A stretch of 64,000 bases of DNA from Atherix ibis. Its lineage: Eukaryota > Arthropoda > Insecta > Diptera > Athericidae. The position numbers were made by a program, and so were the translations under genes. Below, piece after piece: positions 12,239 through 22,929 of the stretch; the stretch's first letter is position 1, and each line of letters starts with the position of its first letter. The stretch is from the NCBI GenBank assembly GCA_958298945.1, contig OY282608.1, positions 77,300,806-77,364,805 of the forward strand, read 5' to 3'. The notes beneath the pieces are model-generated. The model had not been told where the DNA came from. It saw only the letters and a list, made by a program, of their open reading frames with translations, and did not search any database.

Positions 12239-13972
12239 GGTTCGTTTGTTTGTTTGTTGGTTGGTTTGTTCGTTTGTTGGCTTGTTGTCTTGTTGGTTTG
12301 TTGGTTTGTTGGTTTGTTGGTTTGTTGGTTTGTTGGTTTGTTGGTTTGTTGGTTTATTTGTTTGTTCATTTGTTTGTTGGTTTGTTGGTTTGTTAGTTTG
12401 TTGGGTTGTTGGTTTATTTGTTTGTTGGTTTGTTGGTTTTTGTTGGTTCGTTGGTTTCTTTGTTTATTGGTTTGTTGGTTTGTTAGTTTTTTGGTTTGTT
12501 GGTTTGTTTGTTTGTTGGTTTGTTCGTTTGTTGGCTTGTTGGTATATTGGCTTGTTGGCTTGTTGGCATGTTCGTTTGTTGGTTTTTTGGTTTGATGGTT
12601 TGTTGGTTTGTTGGCTTGTTGGCTTGTTGGATTGTTGCCTTGTTGGTTTGTTGGTTTGTTGGTTTGTTGGTTTGTTGGTTTGTTGGTTTGTTGGTTTGTT
12701 GGTTTGTTGGTTTGTTGGTTTGTTGGTTTGTTGGTTTGTTGGTTTGTTGGTTTGTTGGTTTGTTGGTTTGTTGGTTTGTTGGTTTGTTGGTTTGTTGGTT
12801 TGTTGGTTTATTTATTTGTTGGTTTGTTGGCTTGTTGGTTTGTTGGCTTGTTAGTTTGTTGGTTTGTTGGTTTGTTGGATTATTTGTTTGTTGGTTTGTT
12901 GGTTTGTTGGTTTGTTGGTTTGTTTGTTTGTTGGTTTGTTGGCTTGTTGGTTTGTTGTTTTGTTGGTTTGTTGGCTTGTTGGCTTGTTGGCTTGTTGGTT
13001 TGTTGGTCTGTTGGTTTGTTGGCACGTTGGTTTGTTGGTTTGTTGGTTTGTTGGTTTGTTGGTTTGTTGGTTTGTTGGTTTGTTGGTTTGTTGGTTTGTT
13101 GGTTTGTTGGTTTGTTGGTTTGTTGGTTTGTTGGTTTGTTGGTTTGTTGGTTTGTTGGTTTGTTGGTTTGTTGGTTTGTTGGTTTGTTGGTTTATTTGTT
13201 TGTTGATTTGTTGGCTTGTTGGTTTGTTGGCTTGTTAGTTTGTTGGTTTGTTGGTTTGTTGGTTTGTTTGTTTGTTGGTTTGTTCGTTTATTGGCTTGTT
13301 GGTTTGTTGGCTTGTTGGTTTGTTGGTTTGTTTGTTTGTTGGTTTATTTGTTTGTTGGTTTGTTGGTTTGTTGGGTTGTTGGTTTATTTGTTTGTTGGTA
13401 TATTGGTTTGTTGGCATGTTGGTTTGTTGGTTTGTTGCTTTATTTGTTTGTTGGTTTCTTGGCTTGTTGGTTTGTTGGCTTGTTGGCTTGTTGGTTTGTT
13501 GGCTTGTTGGCTTGTCGGTTTGTTGGTTTGTTGGTTTGTTGGTTTGTTGATTTGTTCGTTTGTTGGTTTGTTGGTTTATTTGTTTGTTGGTTTGTTGGTT
13601 TGTTGGTTTGTTCGTTTGTTCGTTTGTTGGCTTGTTGGTTTGTTGGCTTGTTGGCGTGTTGGTTTGTTAGTTTGTTGGTTTGTTGGTTTGTTGGTTTGTT
13701 GGTTTGTTCGTTTGTTGGTTTGTTGGTTTGTTGGTTTGTTGGCTTGTTGGTTTGTTGGTTTGTTGGTTTGTTGGTTTGTTGGTATGTTGGTTTGTTGGTT
13801 TGTTGGTTTGTTGGTTTGTTGGTTTGTTGGTTTGTTGGCTTGTTGGCTTGTTGGTTTGTTGGCTTGTTGGCTTGTCGGTTTGTTGGTTTGTTGGTTTGTT
13901 GGTTTGTTGGTTTGTTGGTTTGTTGGTTTGTTGGTTTGTTGTTTTTTTGGTTTGTTTGTTTGTTGGTTTGTT
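12239..13972 (+). repeat. 1.3-1.7 kb HOR, copy 1 (1,734 bp)
   Basis: Starts at GGTTCGTTTGTTTG (12239, next at 13973). Two further markers share the exact 1,734-bp offset: GGTATATTGG at 12541 and 14275, and GGATTGTTGCC at 12629 and 14363. It holds two 20-unit pure tracts (12645-12804 and 13029-13188) and the first GGATTATTTGTTTG of the window at 12877. It includes the full cassette described at 12565. Confidence 0.85.
12565..12640 (+). repeat. Type copy of the GCATG-GATTGTTGCC cassette
   Basis: A 76-bp string of ten units running from GGCATGTTCG through GGTTTTTTGG and GGTTTGATGG to GGATTGTTGCC. It is the most useful landmark in the window. By eye the terminal GGATTGTTGCC occurs at 12629, 14363, 15717, 17285, 17667, 19587, 20323, 22930, 23738, 26639, 28087, 29374, 31462, 33846, 35053, 37020, 39426, 40698, 41082, 42352, 44187, 47184, 49820 and 52641. 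Degenerate forms occur near 18299, 21069 and 25847. It is absent left of 12.5 kb and right of 52.7 kb. Its spacing reveals the HORs described below. No known function. Confidence 0.85.
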
Positions 13973-15306
13973 GGTTCGTTTGTTTGTTTGTTGGTTGGTT
14001 TGTTCGTTTGTTGGCTTGTTGTCTTGTTGGTTTGTTGGTTTGTTGGTTTGTTGGTTTGTTGGTTTGTTGGTTTGTTGGTTTGTTGGTTTATTTGTGTGTT
14101 CATTTGTTTGTTGGTTTGTTGGTTTGTTAGTTTGTTGGGTTGTTGGTTTATTTGTTTGTTGGTTTGTTGGTTTTTGTTGGTTCGTTGGTTTCTTTGTTTA
14201 TTGGTTTGTTGGTTTGTTATTTTTTTGGTTTGTTGGTTTGTTTGTTTGTTGGTTTGTTCGTTTGTTGGCTTGTTGGTATATTGGCTTGTTGGCTTGTTTG
14301 CATGTTGGTTTGTTGGTTTTTTGGTTTGATGGTTTGTTGGTTTGTTGGCTTGTTGGCTTGTTGGATTGTTGCCTTGTTGGTTTGTTGGTTTGTTGGTTTG
14401 TTGGTTTGTTGGTTTGTTGGTTTGTTGGTTTGTTGGTTTGTTGGTTTGTTGGTTTGTTGGTTTGTTGGTTTGTTGGTTTGTTGGTTTGTTGGTTTATTTA
14501 TTTGTTGGTTTGTTGGCTTGTTGGTTTGTTGGCTTGTTAGTTTGTTGGTTTGTTGGTTTGTTGGATTATTTGTTTGTTGGTTTGTTGGTTTGTTGGTTTG
14601 TTGGTTTGTTTGTTTGTTGGTTTGTTGGCTTGTTGGTTTGTTGTTTTGTTGGTTTGTTGGCTTGTTGGCTTGTTGGCTTGTTGGTTTGTTGGTCTGTTGG
14701 TTTGTTGGCACGTTGGTTTGTTGGTTTGTTGGTTTGTGGGTTTGTTGGTTTGTTGGTTTGTTGGTTTGTTGGTTTGTTGGTTTGTTGGTTTGTTGGTTTG
14801 TTGGTTTGTTGGTTTGTTGGTTTGTTGGTTTGTTGGTTTGTTGGTTTGTTGGTTTGTTGGTTTGTTGGTTTGTTGGTTTGTTGGTTTATTTGTTTGTTGA
14901 TTTGTTGGCTTGTTGGTTTGTTGGCTTGTTAGTTTGTTGGTTTGTTGGTTTGTTGGTTTGTTTGTTTGTTGGTTTGTTCGTTTATTGGCTTGTTGGTTTG
15001 TTGGCTTGTTGGTTTGTTGGTTTGTTTGTTTGTTGGTTTATTTGTTTGTTGGTTTGTTGGTTTGTTGGGTTGTTGGTTTATTTGTTTGTTGGTATATTGG
15101 TTTGTTGGCATGTTGGTTTGTTGGTTTGTTGCTTTATTTGTTTGTTGGTTTCTTGGCTTGTTGGTTTGTTGGCTTGTTGGCTTGTTGGTTTGTTGGCTTG
15201 TTGGCTTGTCGGTTTGTTGGTTTGTTGGTTTGTTGGTTTGTTGGTTTGTTGGTTTGTTGGTTTGTTGGTTTGTTGTTTTTTTGGTTTGTTTGTTTGTTGG
15301 TTTGTT
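13973..15306 (+). repeat. 1.3-1.7 kb HOR, copy 2
   Basis: Second copy, about 1.33 kb by its start marker and 1.35 kb by the cassette. After the cassette it has 14 pure units where copy 1 has 20 and copy 3 has 17, so pure tracts vary in length inside otherwise matching copies. The copy-specific form TTTGTGTGTTCATTTG appears near 14091. Confidence 0.8.
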
Positions 15307-17044
15307 GGTTCGTTTGTTTGTTTGTTCGTTGGTTTGTTCGTTTGTTGGCTTGTTGTCTTGTTGGTTTGTTGGTTTGTTGGTTTGTTGGTTTGTTGGTTTG
15401 TTGGTTTGTTGGTTTGTTGTTTTGTTGGTTTATTTGTTTGTTCATTTGTTTGTTTGTTTGTTTGTTGGTTTGTTGGTTTGTTAGTTTGTTGGGTTGTTGG
15501 TTTATTTGTTTGTTGGTTTGTTGGTTTTTGTTGGTTCGTTGGTTTGTTTGTTTATTGGTTTGTTGGTTTGTTAGTTTTTTGGTTTGTTGGTTTGTTTGTT
15601 TGTTGGTTTGTTCGTTTATTGGCTTGTTGGTATATTGGCTTGTTGGCTTGTTGGCATGTTCGTTTGTTGGTTTTTTGGTTTGATGGTTTGTTGGTTTGTT
15701 GGCTTGTTGGCTTGTTGGATTGTTGCCTTGTTGGTTTGTTGGTTTGTTGGTTTGTTGGTTTGTTGGTTTGTTGGTTTGTTGGTTTGTTGGTTTGTTGGTT
15801 TGTTGGTTTGTTGGTTTGTTGGTTTGTTGGTTTGTTGGTTTGTTGGTTTGTTGGTTTGTTGGTTTGTTGGTTTATTTATTTGTTGGTTTGTTGGCTTGTT
15901 GGTTTGTTGGCTTGTTAGTTTGTTGGTTTGTTGGTTTGTTGGATTATTTGTTTGTTGGTTTGTTGGTTTGTTGGTTTGTTGGTTTGTTCGTTTGTTGGTT
16001 TGTTGGCTTGTTGGTTTGTTGGCTTGTTGGTTTGTTGGCTTGTTGGCTTGTTGGTTTGTTGGTTTGTTGGTTTGTTGGCATGTTGGTTTGTTGGTTTGTT
16101 GGTTTGTTGGTTTGTTGGTTTGTTGGTTTGTTGGTTTGTTGGTTTGTTGGTTTGTTGGTTTGTTGGTTTGTTGGTTTGTTGGTTTGTTTGTTTGTTGGTT
16201 TGTTGGTTTGTTGGTTTGTTGGTTTGTTGGTTTGTTGGTTTATTTGTTTGTTGATTTGTTGGCTTGTTGGTTTGTTGGCTTGTTAGTTTGTTGGTTTGTT
16301 GGTTTGTTGGTTTGTTTGTTTTTTGGTTTGTTCGTTTATTGGCTTGTTGGTTTGTTGGCTTGTTGGTTTGTTGGTTTGTTTGTTTGTTGGTTTATTTGTT
16401 TGTTGGTTTGTTGGTTTGTTGGGTTGTTGGTTTATTTGTTTGTTGGTATGTTGGTTTGTTGGCATGTTGGTTTGTTGGTTTGTTGCTTTATTTGTTTGTT
16501 GGTTTGTTGGCTTGTTGGTTTGTTGGCTTGTTGGCTTGTTGGTTTGTTGGTTTATTGGTTTGTTGGTGTGTTGGTTTGTTGGTTTGTTGGTTTGTTGGTT
16601 TGTTGGTTTGTTGGTTTGTTCATTTGTTCGTTTGTTGGTTTGTTGGTTTATTTGTTTGTTGGTTTGTTGGTTTGTTGGTTTGTTCGTTTGTTCGTTTGTT
16701 GGCTTGTTGGTTTGTTGGCTTGTTGGCTTGTTGGTTTGTTAGTTTGTTGGTTTGTTGGTTTGTTGGTTTGTTGGTTTGTTCGTTTGTTGGTTTGTTGGTT
16801 TGTTGGTTTGTTGGCTTGTTGGTTTGTTGCTTTGTTGGTTTGTTGGTTTGTTGGTTTGTTGGTTTGTTGGTATGTTGGTTTGTTGGTTTGTTGGTTTGTT
16901 GGTTTGTTGGTTTGTTGGTTTGTTGGCTTGTTGGCTTGTTGGTTTGTTGGCTTGTTGGCTTGTCGGTTTGTTGGTTTGTTGGTTTGTTGGTTTGTTGGTT
17001 TGTTGGTTTTTTGTTTTTTTGGTTTGTTTGTTTGTCGGTTTGTT
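15307..17044 (+). repeat. 1.3-1.7 kb HOR, copy 3
   Basis: Third copy with cassette at 15717. Near 15434-15462 it carries a run of GTTT tetramers (TTCATTTG followed by several TGTT) longer than in copies 1 and 2, so 4-bp slippage adds to 8-bp slippage. This accounts for part of the non-multiple-of-8 change between copies. Confidence 0.8.
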
Positions 17045-17900
17045 GGTTCGTTTGTTTGTTTGTTGGTTGGTTTGTTCGTTTGTTGGCTTGTTGTCTTGTT
17101 GGTTTGTTGGTTTGTTGGTTTGTTGGTTTGTTGGTTTGTTGGTTTGTTGGTTGGTTGGTTTGTTGGTTTGTTGGTTTGTTCGTTTGTTGGCTTGTTGGTA
17201 TATTGGCTTGTTGGCTTGTTGTCATGTTCGTTTGTTGGTTTTTTGTTTTGATGGTTTGTTGGTTTGTTGGCATGTTGGCTTGTTGGATTGTTGCCTTGTT
17301 GTTTTGTTGGTTTGTTGGTTTGTTGGTTTGTTGGTTTGTTGCTTTGTTGGTTTGTTGGTTTGTTGGTTTGTTGGTTTGTTTGTTCATTTGTTTGTTTATT
17401 TTTTTGTTGGTTTGTTGGTTTGTTGGTTTGTTGGGTTGTTGGTTTATTTGTTTGTTGGTTCGTTGGTTTTTGTTGGTTCGTTGGTTTGTTTGTTTGTTGG
17501 TTTGTTGGTTTGTTAGTTTTTTGGTTTGTTGGTTTGTTTGTTTGTTGGTTTGTTCGTTTGTTGGCTTGTTGGTATATTGGCTTGTTGGCTTGTTGGCATG
17601 TTCGTTTGTTGGTTTTTTGGTTTGATGGTTTGTTGGTTTGTTGGCATGTTGGCTTGTTGGATTGTTGGATTGTTGCCTTGTTGGTTTGTTGGTTTGTTGG
17701 TTTGTTGGTTTGTTGGTTTGTTGGTTTGTTGCTTTGTTGGTTTGTTGGTTTGTTGGTTTCTTGGTTTGTTGGTTTGTTGGTTTGTTGGTTTGTTGGTTTA
17801 TTTGTTTGTTGGTTTGTTGGCTTGTTGGTTTGTTGGCTTGTTAGTTTGTTGGTTTGTTGGTTTGTTGGTTTGTTGGCATGTTGGTTTGTTGGTTTGTTGG
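17045..17900 (+). repeat. 1.3-1.7 kb HOR, copy 4, internally duplicated
   Basis: Starts like the earlier copies but holds the GGTATATTGG and cassette string twice, at 17197 with 17285 and at 17571 with 17667, so a segment of about 374-382 bp was tandemly duplicated. The first of the two has decayed (GTCATGTTCG near 17221 and GGTTTTTTGTTTTGATGG), the second is intact. After about 17.9 kb the HOR is no longer clear. Confidence 0.75.
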
Positions 17901-19586
17901 TTTGTTGGTTTGTTGGTTTCTTGGTTTGTTGGTTTGTTGGTTTGTTGGTTTGTTGGTTTGTTGGTTTGTTGGTTTGTTGGTTTGTTGGTTTGTTGGTTTA
18001 TTTGTTTGTTGGTTTGTTGGCTTGTTGGTTTGTTGGCTTGTTAGTTTGTTGGTTTGTTGGTTTGTTGGATTATTTGTTTGTTGGTTTGTTGGTTTGTTGG
18101 TTTGTTGGTTTGTTGGCTTGTTGGTTTGTTGGCTTGTTGGTTTGTTGGCTTGTTAGCTTGTTGGTTTGTTGGTTTGTTGGTTTGTTGGCATGTTGGTTTG
18201 TTGGTTTGTTCGTTTGTTGGCTTGTTGGTTTATTGGCTTGTTGGCTTGTTGGTATGTTTGTTTGTTGGTTTTTTGGTTTGTTGGCTTGTTGGCTTGTTGG
18301 CTTGTTGCCTTGTTGGTTTGTTGGTTTATTGGTTTGTTGGTTTGTTGGTTTGTTGGTTTGTTGGTTTGTTGGTTTGTTGGTTTGTTGGTTTGTTGGTTTG
18401 TTGGTTTGTTGGTTTATTTGTTTGTTGGGTTGTTGGCTTGTTGGTTTGTTGGCTTGTTAGTTTGTTGGTTTGTTGGTTGGTCGGATTATTTGTTTGTTGG
18501 TTTGTTGGTTTGTTGGTTTGTTGGTTTGTTGGTTTGTTGGTTTGTTGGCTTGTTGGTTTGTTGGCTTGTTGGTTTGTTGGCTTGTTGGCTTGTTGGTTTG
18601 TTGGTTTGTTGGTTTGTTGGCATGTTGGTTTGTTGGTTTGTTGGTTTGTTGGTTTGTTGGTTTGTTGGTTTGTTGGTTTGTTGATTTGTTGGTTTGTTGG
18701 TTTGTTGGTTTATTTGTTTGTTCGTGTGTTGGTTTGTTGGTTTGTTGGTTTGTTGATTTGTTGGTTTGTTGGTTTATTGGTATGTTCGTTTGTTGGCTTG
18801 TTGGTTTGTTGGCTTGTTGGTTTGTTCGTTTGTTGGTTTATTAGTTTGTTGGTTTGTTCGTTTGTTGGTTTGTTAATTTGTTGGCTTGTTGGTTTGTTGG
18901 CTTTTTGGTTTGTTGGTTTGTTGGTTTATTTGTTTGTTGGTTTGTTGGCTTGTTGGTTTGTTGGCTTGTTAGTTTGTTGGTTTGTTGGTTTGTTGGATTA
19001 TTTGTTTGTTGGTTTGTTGGTTTGTTGGTTTTTTCGTTTGTTGGTTTGTTGGCTTGTTGGTTTGTTGGCTTGTTGGTTTGTTGGCTTGTTGGCTTGTTGG
19101 TTTGTTGGTTTGTTGGTTTGTTGGCATGTTGGTTTGTTGGTTTGTTGGTTTGTTGGTTTGTTGGTTTGTTGGTTTGTTGGTTTTTTGGTTTGTTGGTTTG
19201 TTGGTTTGTTGGTTTGTTGGTTTGTTGGTTTGTTGGTTTATTTGTTTGTTGGTTTGTTGGCCTGTTGGTTTGTTGGTTTGTTGGCTTGTTGGTTTGTTGG
19301 TTTGTTGGATTATTTGTTTGTTGGTTTGTTGGTTTGTTGGTTTGTTGGTTTGTTGGTTTGTTGGTTTGTTGGTTTGTTGGCTTGTTGGTTTGTTGGCTTG
19401 TTGGTGTGTTGGCTTGTTGGCTTATTGGTTTGTTGGTTTGTTGGTTTGTTGGCATGTTGGTTTGTTGGTTTGTTCGTTTGTTGGCTTGTTGGTTTATTGG
19501 CTTGTTGGCTTGTTGGCATGTTCGTTTGTTGGTTTTTTACTTTGATGGTTTGATGGTTTGTTGGTTTGTTGGCTTGTTGGCTTGTT
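17901..19586 (+). repeat. Satellite with frequent GGATTATT markers, no clear HOR
   Basis: GGATTATTTGTTTG occurs at 18067, 18483, 18996 and near 19309. A degenerate cassette ends at about 18299 (GGCTTGTTGCC). Strings such as GGTATGTTCG alternate with GGTTTATTTG. The segment looks like shuffled pieces of the super-repeat that starts downstream. Confidence 0.6.
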
Positions 19587-22500
19587 GGATTGTTGCCTTG
19601 TTGGTTTGTTGGTTTGTTGGTTTGTTGGTTTGTTGGTTTGTTGGTTTGTTGGTTTGTTGGTTTGTTGGTTTGTTGGTTTGTTGGTTTGTTGGTTTGTTGG
19701 TTTGTTGGTTTATTTGTTTGTTGGTTTGTTGGCTTGTTGGTTTGTTGGCTTGTTAGTTTGTTGGTTTGTTGGGGTGTTGAATTATTTGTTTGTTGGTTTG
19801 TTGGTTTGTTGGTTTGTTGGTTTGTTGGCTTGTTGGTTTGTTGGCTTGTTGGTTTGTTGGCTTGTTAGCTTGTTGGTTTGTTGGTTTGTTGGTTTGTTGG
19901 CATGTTGGTTTGTTGGTTTGTTGGTTTGTTGGTTTGTTGGTTTGTTGGTTTGTTGATTTGTTGGTTTGTTGGTTTGTTGGTTTATTTGTTTGTTCGTTTG
20001 TTGGTTTGTTGGTTTGTTGGTTTGTTGATTTGTTGGTTTGTTGGTTTATTTGTATGTTCGTTTGTTGGCTTGTTGGTTTGTTGGCTTGTTGGTTTGTTCG
20101 TTTGTTGGTTTATTGGTTTGTTGGTTTGTTCGTTTGTTGGTTTGTTCATTTGTTGGCTTGTTGGTTTGTTGGTTTGTTAGTTTTTTGGTTTGTTGGTTTG
20201 TTTGTTTGTTGGTTTGTTCGTTTGTTGGCTTGTTGGTTTATTGACTTGTTGGCTTGTTGGCATGTTCGTTTGTTGGTTTTTTGGTTTGATGGTTTGTTGG
20301 TTTGTTGGCTTGTTGCCTTGTTGGATTGTTGCCTTGTTGGTTTGTTGGTTTGTTGGTTTGTTGGTTTGTTGGTTTGTTGGTTTGTTGGTTTGTTGGTTTG
20401 TTGGTTTGTTGGTTTCTTGGTTTGTTGGTTTGTTGGTTTGTTGGTTTGTTGGTTTGTTGGTTTGTTGGTTTGTTGGTTTATTTGTTTGTTGGTTTGTTGG
20501 CTTGTTGGTTTGTTGGTTTGTTTGTTTGTTGGTTTGTTCGTTTCTTGGCTAGTTGGTTTGTTGGCTTGTTGGCTTGTTGGTCTGTTGGTTTGTTTGCTTG
20601 TTGGTTTGTTGGTTTGTTGGTTTATTTGTTTGTTGGTTTGTTGGTTTTTGTTGGTTCGTTGGTTTGTTTGTTTGTTGGTTTGTTGGTTTGCTAGTTTTTT
20701 GGTTTATTGGTTTGTTTGTTTGTTGGTTTGTTGGTTTGTTGGTTTGTTGGTTTGTTGGTTTGTTGGTTTGTTAGTTTATTTGTTTATTGGTTTGTTGGCT
20801 TGTTGCTTTGTTGGCTTGTTAGTTTGTTGGTTTGTTGGTTTGTTGGATTATTTGTTTGTTGGTTTGTTGGTTTGTTGGTTTGTTGGTTTGTTGGTTTGTT
20901 GGTTTGTTGGTTTGTTGGTTTGTTGGCTTGTTGGTTTGTTGGCTTGTTGGTTTGTTGGCTTGTTGGCTTGTTGGTTTGTTGATTTATTGGTTTGTTGTCT
21001 TGTTGGCATGTTCGTTTGTTGGTTTTTTGGGTTGATGGTTTGTTGGTTTGTTGGCTTGTTGGCTTGTTGATTTGTTGCCTTGTTGGTTTGTTAGTTTGTT
21101 GGTTTGTTAGTTTGTTGGTTGGTTGGTTTGTTGGTTTGTTGGTTTGTTGGTTTGTTGGTTTGTTGGTTTGTTGGTTTGTGGTTTGTTGGTTTGTTGGTTT
21201 GTTGGTTTGTTGGTTTGTTGGTTTGTTGGTTTATTTGTTTGTTGGTTTATTGGCTTGTTGGTTTGTTGGCTTGTTAGTTTGTTGGTTTGTTGGTTTGTTG
21301 GATTATTTGTTTGTTGGTTTGTTGGTTTGTTGGTTTGTTGGTTTGTTGGTTTGTTGGTTTGTTGGTTTGTTGGCTTGTTGGCTTATTGGTTTGTTGGTTT
21401 GTTGGCTTGTTGGTTTGTTGGCTTGTTGGCTTGTTGGTTTGTTGGTTTGTTGGTTTGTTGGCATGTTGGTTTGTTGGTTTGTTGGTTTTTTGGTTTGTTG
21501 GTTTGTTGGTTTGTTGATTTGTTGGTTTGTTGGTTTGTTGGTTAATTTGTTTGTTCGTTTGTTGGTTTGTTGGTTTGTTGGTTTGTTGGTTTGTTGATTT
21601 GTTGGTTTGTTGGTTTATTGGTATGTTCGTTTGTTGGCTTGTTGTTTTGTTGGCTTGTTGGTTTGTTCGTTTGTTGGTTTATTGGTTTGTTGGTTTGTTC
21701 GTTTGTTGGTTTGTTAATTTGTTGGCTTGTTGGTTTGTTGGCTTGTTGGTTTGTTGGTTTGTTGGTTTATTTGTTTGTTGGTTTGTTGGCTTGTTGGTTT
21801 GTTGGCTTGTTAGTTTGTTGGTTTGTTGGTTTGTTGGATTATTTGTTTGTTGGTTTGTTGGTTTGTTGGTTTGTTGGTTTGTTCATTTGTTGGTTTGTTG
21901 GCTTGTTGGTTTGTTGGCTTGTTGTTTTGTTGGCTTGTTGGCTTGTTGGTTTGTTGGTTTGTTGGATTGTTGGCATGTTGGTTTGTTGGTTTGTTGGTTT
22001 GTTGGTTTGTTGGTTTGTTGGTTTGTTGGTTTGTTGGTTTGTTGGTTTGTTGGTTTGTTGGTTTGTTGGTTTGTTGGTTTGTTGGTTTGTTGGTTTGTTG
22101 GTTTGTTGGTTTGTTGGTTTGTTGGTTTGTTGGTTTGTTGGTTTATTTGTTTGTTGGTTTGTTGGCTTGTTGGTTTGTTGGCTTGTTAGTTTGTTGGTTT
22201 GTTGGTTTATTTGTTTGTTGGTTTGTTGGCTTGTTGGTTTGTTGGCTTGTTAGTTTGTTGGTTTGTTGGTTTGTTGGATTATTTGTTTGTTGGTTTTTGT
22301 TTGTTGGTTTGTTGGTTTGTTGGTTTGTTGGTTTGTTGGCTTGTTGGTTTGTTGGCTTGTTTGTTTGTTGGCTTGTTGGCTTGTTGATTTGTTGGTTTGT
22401 TGGTTTGTTGGCATGTTTGTTTGTTGGTTTGTTGGTTTGTTGGTTTGTTGGTTTGTTGGTTTGCTGATTTGTTGGTTTGTTGGTTTGTTGGTTTATTTGT

Positions 22501-22929
22501 TTATTCGTTTGTTGGTTTGTTGGTTTGTTGGTTTGTTGATTTGTTGGTTTGTTGGTTTATTGGTATGTTCGTTTGTTGGCTTGTTGGTTTGTTGGCTTGT
22601 TGGTTTGTTCGTTTGTTGGTTTATTGGTTTGTTGGTTTGTTCGTTTGTTGGTTTGTTGGTTTGTTGGTTTGTTGGTTTGTTGGTTTGTTGGTTTGTTGGT
22701 TTGTTGGTTTGTTGGTTTGTTGGTTTGTTGGCTTGTTGGTGTGTTGGCTTGTTGGCTTGTTGGCTTGTTGGTTTGTTGGTTTGTTGGTTTGTTGGCATGT
22801 TGGTTTGTTGGTTTGTTCGTTTGTTGGCTTGTTGGTTTATTGGCTTGTTGGCTTGCTGGCATGTTCGTTTGTTGGTTTTTCGGTTTGATGGTTTGATGGT
22901 TTGTTGGTTTGTTGGCTTGTTGGCTTGTT
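19587..22929 (+). repeat. Paired-cassette super-repeat, copy 1 (3,343 bp)
   Basis: Measured from cassette end to cassette end. Two cassettes lie 736 bp apart (19587 and 20323), with a decayed third at 21069. The first cassette has a doubled GATGGTTTGATGG, as do the first cassettes of copies 2 and 3. The segment at 20547 (TTGGCTAGTTGG, GGTCTGTTGG) recurs in copy 2 at 23966, an offset of 3.42 kb. Confidence 0.75.

Noticed and set aside
12541..17580. TATA-like strings GGTATATTGG (12541, 14275, 15629, 17197, 17571)
   Set aside because: They are single-base variants of the unit carried along in HOR copies, with no other promoter element or transcription unit near them.
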